5,195 nt of DNA from Anaerolineales bacterium (lineage in GTDB: Bacteria; Chloroflexota; Anaerolineae; Anaerolineales; Villigracilaceae). Positions 1 through 5,147 of the stretch are shown here, piece by piece. A program made the translations under genes and the position numbers. The DNA lies in NCBI GenBank assembly GCA_025938055.1, contig JAICQC010000343.1, forward strand, positions 1 to 5,195, read 5' to 3'. Each line of letters starts with the position of its first letter. Position 1 is the first letter of the stretch. Below the pieces are notes generated by a model. The model was not told the DNA's origin. It did no database searches and saw nothing but the letters and a program-made list of their open reading frames with translations.

Positions 1-29
1 CGACGTGTGGAACGTACACTTTGAGCCAT
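1..29 (-). CDS. rpsK: 30S ribosomal protein S11, N-terminal end only
   Basis: Nine complete codons (MAQSVRSTR) and two further bases lie in the window; the gene runs off the left edge. The assignment rests mostly on position, since rpsK follows rpsM in the alpha operon of almost all bacteria, and on a short basic N-terminus compatible with S11, a 30S platform protein near the mRNA exit. GAGGT at 39-43 lies 9 bases before the ATG at 29 and supports this start. An out-of-frame ATG at 36 lies only 2 bases from that motif and gives a peptide unlike S11. It is 14 bases after rpsM. No promoter lies between them, so the genes are co-transcribed. Confidence 0.8.
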
Positions 30-43
30 AATTCATCAACCTC

Positions 44-430
44 TTATTTCTTTGCACCGCGACGGCGACCGCGACCTGCGACCGTCTTCTTGGTGCCTTT
101 GCGGGTGCGTGAGTTCGTGCGTGTCCGCTGGCCGTGCACCGGCAGATTCCGGCGATGCCGCATGCCGCGGTACGACCCGATCTCGATCAGACGCTTAATG
201 CTCATTTGAACTTCACGGCGCAAGTCACCTTCCACCTTGTAGTTCCTGCTAATGAACTCGCGAATCGCAGCCACATCGGCTTCTGACAGATCCTTTACCC
301 GCGTATCGGGGTTGACCTTTGTCTGAGCCAGGATTTGCTGCGCGCGAGTCGGTCCTATCCCATAAAGATAGGTCAAGCCAACTTCAACCCGCTTGTTGCG
401 GGGCAGATCGACACCTTCAATTCTCGCCAT
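44..430 (-). CDS. rpsM: 30S ribosomal protein S13
   Basis: 128 residues, slightly longer than E. coli S13 (118) owing to an extended basic tail. S13 sits in the 30S head, forms bridges to the 50S, and its C-terminal tail approaches P-site tRNA. The N-terminal part [20 protein letters not shown] with LYGIGPTRA (helix-hairpin-helix, 22-30) and [17 protein letters not shown] (81-97) are family hallmarks. The usual LPVRGQRT reads LPVHGQRT (His99) before RTNSRTRKG. The tail [15 protein letters not shown] is strongly basic. The ATG at 430 is 7 bases after the rpmJ stop with only a weak AGGGA (441-445) upstream. A second, out-of-frame ATG at 437 leads to a stop after six codons and is not the start. 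The gene ends with TAA, 14 bases before rpsK. Confidence 0.97.
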   Translation of the reverse strand: MARIEGVDLPRNKRVEVGLTYLYGIGPTRAQQILAQTKVNPDTRVKDLSEADVAAIREFISRNYKVEGDLRREVQMSIKRLIEIGSYRGMRHRRNLPVHGQRTRTNSRTRKGTKKTVAGRGRRRGAKK

Positions 431-437
431 AGTTCAT

Positions 438-551
438 CTATCCCTGTCGCTGTTTATGCTTTGGATTTTCACAGATTACAAATACTATGCCCTTGCGCCG
501 AACAATCCGGCATTTGGCACAGCGCTTCCGTATCGACGGAGAAACCTTCAT
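438..551 (-). CDS. rpmJ: 50S ribosomal protein L36
   Basis: A 37-codon gene read directly from the minus strand. It begins [20 protein letters not shown] and ends with [11 protein letters not shown] and a TAG stop. This is the full, normal length of L36 (bL36), the small zinc-ribbon protein of the 50S. All four zinc ligands of the C+ type are present: C11, C14, C27 and H32. Position 4 is Ser where Arg is frequent. AAGGAG lies 7 bases upstream of the ATG. The gene sits 108 bases after map, directly downstream of a predicted promoter, and 7 bases before rpsM, so it appears to lead the alpha-operon transcript rather than close the spc one. Identification is secure despite the small size. Confidence 0.97.
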   Translation of the reverse strand: MKVSPSIRKRCAKCRIVRRKGIVFVICENPKHKQRQG

Positions 552-558
552 AACAACA

Positions 559-564
559 CTCCTT
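559..564 (-). promoter_or_regulatory. Shine-Dalgarno AAGGAG for rpmJ
   Basis: AAGGAG on the minus strand lies 7 bases before the ATG at 551, optimal strength and spacing. Its first bases belong to the palindrome CTTGCAAG (562-569), and CAAGG (561-565) can pair with CCUUG (589-593) at the predicted 5' end of the transcript. Confidence 0.8.
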
Positions 565-598
565 GCAAGCTTCCATTCTCTATATAGCCAAGGTTTTG

Positions 599-604
599 AT
601 TATA
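599..604 (-). promoter_or_regulatory. -10 element TATAAT of the promoter upstream of rpmJ
   Basis: A perfect TATAAT on the minus strand in the only gap over 60 bases in this window. With the -35 at 622-627 and the optimal 17-base spacer it forms a good housekeeping-sigma promoter. The start point is predicted near 592-595, giving a leader of about 42 bases before rpmJ. It would drive rpmJ, rpsM and rpsK independently of the spc transcript. Confidence 0.7.
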
Positions 605-621
605 CACGTTCGTCTTTCATT

Positions 622-627
622 CGTCCA
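622..627 (-). promoter_or_regulatory. -35 element of the promoter upstream of rpmJ
   Basis: TGGACG on the minus strand matches the TTGACA consensus at four of six positions. It lies exactly 17 bases upstream of a perfect -10 box, in the noncoding gap after map. Confidence 0.6.
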
Positions 628-659
628 GATTACACGAAATGTTACATGCGGCGCAGGGA

Positions 660-1430
660 TCACAGGACAGTCAGGAGTAGAGGTTCTCCTTCGGTGACAG
701 CCACGGAATGTTCGAAATGGGCTGTCAATGATCCGTCTGCAGAAACTACGGTCCACTGGTCGGGAAGGACGCGTGTTTCTTCTGTTCCAGCAAGTACCAT
801 AGGCTCAATGGCAATGGTCATGCCTGCCTTGAGCGGCATCCCGGTGCCGGGCTTACCGTAGTTCGGCACTTGCGGTCCTTCATGCATTTGCCTGCCAACG
901 CCGTGACCGGTATATTCACGTGTCACAAAATAGCCACGGCTTTCCACATAATTTTGTATCGCCGCTGATACGTCACCCGTGCGGTTGCCCACACACATCA
1001 TTTCAATGCCAGCATTCAGCGCTCCCTGAGTAACATCCAGGAGTTCCTGCGCCTCGGGAGATATTTCTCCCACGCCACCAGTGAACGCTGAGTCAGCTAC
1101 CATTCCTTCGAACACCGTCCCGCAATCAACCGAGACAATGTCTCCGGCTTTGAGCTTACGCTTCTGGCTCGGAATGCCGTGGACGAGCTCACGATTGATG
1201 CTGACCGTAATCGAAGCAGGGAATGGCGGGTGGCCATATCCCTTGAACGGCGATACACATCCATGTTTCCTCAGCACGTCCTCAGCAGCCGCGTTGAGAT
1301 CGGCTGTGGAAACACCTGGTTTTAAAAGTTCTTTTGCTGCTGCGAGTACTTCTGCATTAATTCGGCCTGCTTCACGCATGACCTGAAGCTCGGCAGAGCT
1401 TTTGATATGGATCTGGCGTGCCCAACTCAT
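660..1430 (-). CDS. map: Methionine aminopeptidase, type I
   Basis: 256 residues, matching the short type Ia enzyme without an N-terminal zinc-finger extension. It removes the initiator Met from nascent proteins at the ribosome exit, using a dinuclear metal centre in the pita-bread fold. All expected active-site residues are visible: H84 in VHGIP, metal ligands D102 (VDCGT), D113 (VADSA), H176 (TGHGVG), E209 (IEP) and E240 (FEH), plus H183 (MHEGP). The C-terminal WTVVSADGSLTAHFEHSVAV (226-245) is characteristic. The ATG at 1430 begins one base after the adk stop and lacks a recognisable Shine-Dalgarno sequence, so translation is probably coupled to adk. The stop is TGA. A 108-base gap with a promoter follows; infA, the usual next gene, is not there. 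Confidence 0.97.
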   Translation of the reverse strand: MSWARQIHIKSSAELQVMREAGRINAEVLAAAKELLKPGVSTADLNAAAEDVLRKHGCVSPFKGYGHPPFPASITVSINRELVHGIPSQKRKLKAGDIVSVDCGTVFEGMVADSAFTGGVGEISPEAQELLDVTQGALNAGIEMMCVGNRTGDVSAAIQNYVESRGYFVTREYTGHGVGRQMHEGPQVPNYGKPGTGMPLKAGMTIAIEPMVLAGTEETRVLPDQWTVVSADGSLTAHFEHSVAVTEGEPLLLTVL

Positions 1431-1431
1431 G

Positions 1432-2085
1432 TTATCTACTATTTACGACATCCAGTAGATCATCTGCAACTTGATCTATGGATCGCGCTCCATTAATTTC
1501 AACTAACTTGCCGTGGTCTCGATAGTATGAGATCAATGGTGACGTTTGCTCAAGATAAACATCGATCCGACGCTTCACGGTTTCAGCCTTATCGTCGTCA
1601 CGCTGGTACAGTTCAGACCCATCGAAATCGCACACTTTGTCGTGCTTTGGCGGGTTCGTCTTCTCATTGAAACTATGACCTCCTGCCCGGCACGTCCAGC
1701 GTGCGCCCAATCGCTCGACCAGAACATGATCCTCTGCCGTAATGAACGGGACAAGATCTACATGTCCGTCAAAATCATGCAGCATCGTCTCCAGTGCTTC
1801 GGCTTGCGCCGGGGTGCGAGGAAAACCATCCAAAATGGCACCCATTGTACAATCCGGGCGGGAGAGTCGCTCCCGGATCATGGCAATGGTCACATCATCC
1901 GGGACAAGATCTCCTTTTGTCATATAGGTCTGAGCAAGCTTTCCAAGCTCAGTCTGGTGCTTAAGGTTTTCACGGAACAGGTCACCTGAAGAGATATGTG
2001 CTAATCCTGTTTTTTCGGACAAAATTTTCGCCTGCGTACCTTTACCAACGCCCGGAGGACCCAGCATGACAATGAAGGTCGCCAT
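1432..2085 (-). CDS. adk: Adenylate kinase, long (LID-containing) form
   Basis: 217 residues, the standard long bacterial form. It catalyses ATP + AMP = 2 ADP in the cytoplasm. The P-loop GPPGVGKGT is at 9-17, the AMP-binding region covers about 31-60 (SSGDLFREN at 32-40), and the LDGFPRTPAQ motif is at 85-94. The LID domain runs from about 126 to 165, and its catalytic Arg/Asp cluster QRDDD-x5-VKRR (161-173) is intact. The LID aligns without gaps to zinc-type Adks (CxxC-x16-CxxD), but the second Cys is Gly135: C132, G135, C152 and D155 remain, with His137 two residues on. It may bind zinc weakly or not at all. AGGAG lies 5 bases before the ATG. The gene sits between secY and map, as in many phyla. 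Confidence 0.97.
   Translation of the reverse strand: MATFIVMLGPPGVGKGTQAKILSEKTGLAHISSGDLFRENLKHQTELGKLAQTYMTKGDLVPDDVTIAMIRERLSRPDCTMGAILDGFPRTPAQAEALETMLHDFDGHVDLVPFITAEDHVLVERLGARWTCRAGGHSFNEKTNPPKHDKVCDFDGSELYQRDDDKAETVKRRIDVYLEQTSPLISYYRDHGKLVEINGARSIDQVADDLLDVVNSR
1434..1460 (-). repeat. Hairpin at the adk 3' end covering the map initiation region
   Basis: A perfect 7 bp inverted repeat (mRNA AUCUACU ... AGUAGAU, 13-base loop) ends in the adk stop codon. Its 3' arm lies 3 bases before the map ATG, exactly where a Shine-Dalgarno sequence would be expected. No such motif is present. The location suggests that map initiation needs ribosomes finishing adk to open the structure; this is inferred. 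Confidence 0.55.
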
Positions 2086-2090
2086 AGAGA

Positions 2091-2095
2091 CTCCT
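2091..2095 (-). promoter_or_regulatory. Shine-Dalgarno AGGAG for adk, overlapping the secY stop
   Basis: AGGAG on the minus strand overlaps the secY TAG stop and lies 5 bases before the adk ATG at 2085. Termination of SecY synthesis and initiation of Adk share the same bases, a layout that favours coupled translation. Confidence 0.75.
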
Positions 2096-3479
2096 AGCTG
2101 ATGAGAAGTTTTTCCTGATAACCATGCAACTTAAGCTCAGCCTCGATATTCATAAAGGTATCACGAACGACGCCAACAACGATAAGCAAACCTGAAGAAG
2201 ACAGCAGGAAGATTCCTGCATTGCCCGCAGCAGCCGGGATAATTAATTGCAACAGGAACGGCATGATTGCCACGGTTCCCAACAACAATGCACCGGGCAG
2301 GGTGATGCGGCTTTGGATGCGGCTCAGATATCGTTGGGTGGCCGCGCCGCTGTGCACGCCAGGAATTTGAGCGCCCGAACGCTTCAAATTGTCGCCATAA
2401 TTCTGCTGCTCAAAAATAACAGTTGTATAAAAATACGTAAAACTGACAACCATAACAAAATACAGCACCCAATATCCCCAGGAATTGATTCCCGTCGGGT
2501 TGAAGAAGCTTTGAATACTGGTCGAGAGCGAGCTGACCCATTCTGTGGGCGACGTAATAAAGTAACTCGCAATGATTGCCGGGAACTGCAGGATCGCGCT
2601 GGCAAAGATCAAGGGAATCATACCGGAGAGGTTAACCATCAGGGGCAGTGTGGGCTGAGGCATCCGTACGGATTTTCCGCGCTGGATGGCATAAAACACC
2701 TGGCTCTTTTGAGGATACATGATCGGCACATTGCGGCGCCCCTGCTGCACGTACACGATCGCCAGCACAGTTACCAGGATCACCACGATCATGGCAGCCA
2801 GCAAAACCCAGCGGTTCTGCTCATCCAGCAACAGAGTCTGGATGTTGGCTGGGATCTGGGACACAATGCCTGCAAAGATCACAAGCGATAAACCCTGCCC
2901 GCGGATGCCATACTCCGAGATCAATTCTCCCAGCCAGATCGCGAACATGGTCCCGGCGGTCATCACCAGCAAAACGGTCAGAGATGGAAGCCAAAGGTCA
3001 CCACTGAATGAGAACTGGAGGATGGGACGACCCAGCGCCTGTATGGAAAGAGAATTGAAAATATTGATCTGACCGATTGCCGAAAGGACTGCCATCGGAA
3101 CGGCTAGATAATACGTCCACTTTTCCATCCAGCGGCGGCCCTCACGCTGATCCTCCTGCATCCGGCGCTGTAAGGCGGGGATGATCGGGATCAACAACTG
3201 CAGGATGATCTGGGCTGTAATATACGGGTACACGCCCATCGACAGCAGGGAAAAATTGGAAATCGTGCCACCCGAAAGAAGATTCAGGAATCCGATAAAG
3301 CCTCCCTGACCGCCCTGTGACTGGAAGAAGGCTGCCAGAGCCTCCCGGTCAGCGCCTGGCACGGGAACATTTGCTGCGATGCGGAAGAGTATCAATATTC
3401 CAAGCGTAATGAGTAGTTTCTTCCGTATATCTTCGGAGCGCCATAAAAAGCGCCACGCCGATTGTTTCTTTTCAGGCAT
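2094..3479 (-). CDS. secY: Protein translocase subunit SecY
   Basis: 461 residues, about 20 longer than typical SecY. SecY is the ten-helix inner-membrane channel that, with SecE and SecG, passes proteins driven by SecA or by translating ribosomes. The SecY pattern is continuous: TM1 about 21-38, the plug/TM2 region 60-99 (NLLSGGTISNFSLLSMGVYP), TM3 119-140, TM4 163-184 (GTMFAIWLGELISEYGI), TM5 196-215, TM6 224-245, TM7 283-305, TM8 336-356, TM9 393-412 and TM10 421-438. The cytoplasmic loop between TM6 and TM7 (about 246-282) is several residues longer than in E. coli. In loop C5 the conserved PGIRPG reads PGVHSG, placing His376 where E. coli has the essential Arg357. The ATG at 3479 has AAGGA 10 bases upstream. 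It follows rplO by 27 bases and precedes adk by 8. Confidence 0.98.
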   Translation of the reverse strand: MPEKKQSAWRFLWRSEDIRKKLLITLGILILFRIAANVPVPGADREALAAFFQSQGGQGGFIGFLNLLSGGTISNFSLLSMGVYPYITAQIILQLLIPIIPALQRRMQEDQREGRRWMEKWTYYLAVPMAVLSAIGQINIFNSLSIQALGRPILQFSFSGDLWLPSLTVLLVMTAGTMFAIWLGELISEYGIRGQGLSLVIFAGIVSQIPANIQTLLLDEQNRWVLLAAMIVVILVTVLAIVYVQQGRRNVPIMYPQKSQVFYAIQRGKSVRMPQPTLPLMVNLSGMIPLIFASAILQFPAIIASYFITSPTEWVSSLSTSIQSFFNPTGINSWGYWVLYFVMVVSFTYFYTTVIFEQQNYGDNLKRSGAQIPGVHSGAATQRYLSRIQSRITLPGALLLGTVAIMPFLLQLIIPAAAGNAGIFLLSSSGLLIVVGVVRDTFMNIEAELKLHGYQEKLLIS

Positions 3480-3495
3480 ATCTGGACATTCCTTC

Positions 3496-3518
3496 TTGAC
3501 TCAGTTTCAACTGATCAA
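3496..3518 (-). repeat. Hairpin spanning the rplO stop codon, just before the secY Shine-Dalgarno
   Basis: In the mRNA sense, UUGA-UCAGU, loop UGAA, ACUGA-(bulged G)-UCAA forms a 9 bp stem with one bulge and a 4-base loop. The rplO UGA stop codon lies in the loop region, and the secY AAGGA (3490-3494) follows immediately, partly abutting the 3' arm. There is no downstream U-run. It is more likely a translational-coupling or mRNA-processing element than a terminator; that role is inference. Confidence 0.6.
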
Positions 3519-3962
3519 CTCGACGCTGCCGCCGGCTGCCTCGATCTTTTCCTTGGCGCCTGCGCTCACGCGGTGCGCACGCACTTTGAGAGCCACTTTC
3601 ATCTCGCCGCGCCCCAGAATAACGACCGGGTTGCGCGGGTCACGCAGCAGATGTGCTTTTTCCAGTGATTCCGGGTTGACTTCCGTATCTGCCTGGAAGG
3701 ATTCGGTCAACTGATCCAAATTCACTTCGTTGTAATGTATCTGGTTGCGAGGAGTAAAGCCCTGACCACGCATGAAGGGCAAGCGGCGGTAGAATGGCAG
3801 GTTGCCACCCTGACGATACATATTGCCGCCTTGACCGGAACGCGCGCCCTCACCTTTGGTACCGCGGCCGGCAGTTTTGCCCTGCCCCGCGGAAATACCA
3901 CGTCCAACGCGCTTTCGATTCTTTTTGGAGCCCGGATTGGGCATGAGATCGTGTAATTTCAT
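3507..3962 (-). CDS. rplO: 50S ribosomal protein L15
   Basis: 151 residues, normal length for L15 (uL15), an early-to-mid assembly protein of the 50S. Residues 1-72 form the extended, basic, glycine-rich RNA-penetrating arm: MKLHDLMPNPGSKKNRKRVG, GRG, AGQGKTAGRGTKG, then QGGNLPFYRRLPFMRGQGF. The globular C-terminal domain (about 73-151) includes NPVVILGRGEMKVALKVRAH (111-130), then VSAGAKEKIEAAGG. The arm reads KGEGAR where KGQKAR is more common. The ATG at 3962 follows AAGGAAG at roughly 4-6 base spacing. The gene follows a 59-base gap with inverted repeats, and its TGA stop lies in the loop of a hairpin preceding secY. Identification is secure. Confidence 0.97.
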   Translation of the reverse strand: MKLHDLMPNPGSKKNRKRVGRGISAGQGKTAGRGTKGEGARSGQGGNMYRQGGNLPFYRRLPFMRGQGFTPRNQIHYNEVNLDQLTESFQADTEVNPESLEKAHLLRDPRNPVVILGRGEMKVALKVRAHRVSAGAKEKIEAAGGSVELIS

Positions 3963-3978
3963 CTTTCTTCCTTCGACT

Positions 3979-4005
3979 CACCGGTACTTGCGTCCGGTGC
4001 AAGTA
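3979..4005 (-). repeat. Two overlapping, mutually exclusive inverted repeats in the rpmD-rplO leader
   Basis: In the mRNA sense, UACUUGC pairs perfectly with GCAAGUA (7 bp, 7-base loop). The overlapping CACCGG pairs perfectly with CCGGUG (6 bp, 9-base loop), with one arm lying largely in the loop of the first hairpin. The zero-length connecting loops make a full pseudoknot unlikely, so the two stems look like alternative folds. The element occupies the centre of the 59-base gap and ends about 16 bases before the rplO start, just upstream of its purine-rich Shine-Dalgarno region. The pairing is seen directly; any regulatory role is inferred. Confidence 0.6.
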
Positions 4006-4011
4006 TCACTC

Positions 4012-4023
4012 AGGACTTGTCCT
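4012..4023 (-). repeat. Short inverted repeat at the rpmD stop codon
   Basis: In the mRNA sense this reads AGGACAAGUCCU, able to form a 4 bp stem AGGA/UCCU with a CAAG tetraloop. It begins within the rpmD stop codon. It is short and could be chance. No U-run follows, so it is not a terminator. Confidence 0.4.
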
Positions 4024-4219
4024 ACTCTTCGATCTGGACCAAATGTACGACTTTACGGATCATGCCGCGTACAGCCGGATTGTCCTTGTGTTCAACAGTT
4101 TGATGCAAGCGACGTAACCCCAAGGCAAGCACGGTTTGCTTCTGGTCCTTGGTATAACCAATCGGACTGCGAACCAGAGTGACGCGAACGGTTTTGTCGC
4201 TGGTTTCCTGCTTAGGCAT
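4022..4219 (-). CDS. rpmD: 50S ribosomal protein L30
   Basis: 65 residues starting MPKQETSDK, the usual size of bacterial L30, a small ferredoxin-like-fold protein on the 50S surface. The body [20 protein letters not shown] (11-30), then [11 protein letters not shown] and the C-terminal [14 protein letters not shown], is the L30 signature. A longer reading from an upstream ATG at 4255 adds 12 residues that do not resemble L30. The ATG at 4219 is preferred because GGAGG (4227-4231) lies 7 bases before it. The start overlaps the end of rpsE by 8 bases (ATG and TAA within ATGCCTAA), so translation is probably coupled to S5. L30 is absent from some bacterial lineages; here it is intact and in the standard place. 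The stop is TAG. Confidence 0.96.
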   Translation of the reverse strand: MPKQETSDKTVRVTLVRSPIGYTKDQKQTVLALGLRRLHQTVEHKDNPAVRGMIRKVVHLVQIEE

Positions 4220-4760
4220 GCTGCTTCCTCCGTTCCCAGAACGGCAACAGTTCATTGACGCTCTTGCCGCGGCGGGCAGCTTCCATCTGCGGCGACTTCA
4301 ACTGCTCGAGAGCATCGAAGGTTGCCTGCACCACATTCAAAACGTTGGCACTGCCCTGAGACTTCGTCAGGATGTCGCGCACGCCAGCCACTTCAAGCAC
4401 GGCGCGCACACCACCTGCGGCGATCACGCCCGTTCCAGGGGAAGCTGGCTTGAGCATCACACGTGCACCGGCAACCTTCCCCAGTACTTCATGAGGAATG
4501 GTGGTGCCAGAGAGATTAACAACACGCATATTCTTGCGGGCGCGTTCTGAAGCCTTGCGCATGGCATCGGGTACGGCATTTGCCTTGCCAACGCCCATCG
4601 AGATGGTACCTTTCTTGTCGCCGACCACAACCGTCACACGGAATTGAAAACGGCGGCCACCTTTTACAACCTTGGCGACCCGGGCGATCTCGATCACACG
4701 CTCTTCAAACTGGTCCTGCCCTTCGAAATTCTGCTGTTCAGTTTTTGCTTTTTCTGCCAT
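4212..4760 (-). CDS. rpsE: 30S ribosomal protein S5
   Basis: 182 residues. S5 sits on the solvent side of the 30S near the mRNA entry path and affects decoding accuracy; its KGG loop region is where spectinomycin-resistance mutations occur in other bacteria. The N-terminal dsRNA-binding-like domain (about 19-84) carries [21 protein letters not shown] (31-51) with the KGG loop intact, followed by [20 protein letters not shown]. The C-terminal domain holds the hallmark [20 protein letters not shown] (104-123), then [15 protein letters not shown] and [10 protein letters not shown]. The stretch GTISMG (51-56) is less standard, since most S5 proteins have a VG-x-G pattern here. GGAG at 4767-4770 lies 6 bases before the ATG. 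The TAA stop overlaps the rpmD start by 8 bases. Identification is secure. Confidence 0.98.
   Translation of the reverse strand: MAEKAKTEQQNFEGQDQFEERVIEIARVAKVVKGGRRFQFRVTVVVGDKKGTISMGVGKANAVPDAMRKASERARKNMRVVNLSGTTIPHEVLGKVAGARVMLKPASPGTGVIAAGGVRAVLEVAGVRDILTKSQGSANVLNVVQATFDALEQLKSPQMEAARRGKSVNELLPFWERRKQHA
4227..4231 (-). promoter_or_regulatory. Shine-Dalgarno GGAGG that fixes the rpmD start
   Basis: GGAGG on the minus strand lies 7 bases upstream of the ATG at 4219 and within the last rpsE codons. It decides between the 65-residue L30 and a 77-residue reading from 4255, and it supports the short form. Confidence 0.8.
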
Positions 4761-4778
4761 TTCTTTCTCCAGTCAAAC

Positions 4779-5144
4779 CTAAAATTGCAAGCCAGCTTCA
4801 CGAGCGCCATCTGCCAGCGCCTTGATCCGTCCAATATAACGATAGCCGCCCCGGTCAAACACAACAGCCTGAATGCCCTTGTCCTTGGCGCGTTCCGCCA
4901 CCGTCTGACCGATTAGTTTCGCTTGGTCCGATTTTTTCAGACCTTTCATCCTCTCACGCAGGTCATGGTCCACCGTTGAAGCCGAGAGCAGAGTATGACC
5001 GGACTGATCGTCGATCACCTGCGCATAAATGGCAGACAGACTCCGAAAGACGTTCAAACGCGGACGTTCAGCTGTTCCTGTTAGGTTTTTGCGTACGCGC
5101 GCATGACGACGCACCCGCGCGATAGAACGAGAATTTTTCGCCAT
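4779..5144 (-). CDS. rplR: 50S ribosomal protein L18
   Basis: A 121-residue protein, normal for bacterial L18, which with L5 and L25-type proteins anchors 5S rRNA to the 50S central protuberance. The N-terminal ~25 residues are a basic arm ([20 protein letters not shown]). The segment [10 protein letters not shown] (26-35) begins the conserved fold, and the C-terminal block [10 protein letters not shown] (94-103) followed by [17 protein letters not shown] is the L18 signature. In YRYIGR an Ile replaces the His often found there, a minor variation. The ATG at 5144 is preceded by AAGGAG at 11-base spacing, and the stop is TAG. It lies 3 bases after rplF and 18 bases before rpsE, the canonical spc order. 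Identification is secure from motif, length and context. Confidence 0.97.
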   Translation of the reverse strand: MAKNSRSIARVRRHARVRKNLTGTAERPRLNVFRSLSAIYAQVIDDQSGHTLLSASTVDHDLRERMKGLKKSDQAKLIGQTVAERAKDKGIQAVVFDRGGYRYIGRIKALADGAREAGLQF

Positions 5145-5147
5145 GGC

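Noticed and set aside
552..659. A hidden or broken infA between map and rpmJ
   Set aside because: The interval is too short and neither strand reads anything like IF-1.
487..861. A plus-strand open frame of 124 codons across the map-rpmJ gap
   Set aside because: Most of it is antisense to rpmJ and map, it shows no family motif, and the minus-strand genes explain the bases fully.
1434..1460. Rho-independent terminator after adk
   Set aside because: The stem is AU-rich with a 13-base loop, no U-run follows, and the map start lies 3 bases on.
2424..2430. TATAAA-like plus-strand promoter inside secY
   Set aside because: No acceptable -35 box at 16-18 bases and no plus-strand gene downstream.
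2247..2891. A 214-codon plus-strand open frame antisense to secY
   Set aside because: Its composition (many His, Gln, Arg) is what the complement of membrane-protein codons gives; no domain is visible and the opposite frame is clearly SecY.
3472..3489. Five-codon reading frame ATGTCCAGATATGCCTGA overlapping the secY start
   Set aside because: The AAGGA abuts this ATG with no spacing, so initiation there is unlikely; it fits only the true secY ATG 10 bases on.
3979..4005. Stable H-type pseudoknot formed by both stems together
   Set aside because: The connecting loops would be zero bases long and could not span a 6-7 bp helix; alternative hairpins are the better reading.
4220..4255. A 12-residue N-terminal extension of L30 from an ATG at 4255
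   Set aside because: The added residues lie deep inside rpsE, do not resemble L30, and the ATG at 4219 has GGAGG at ideal spacing.
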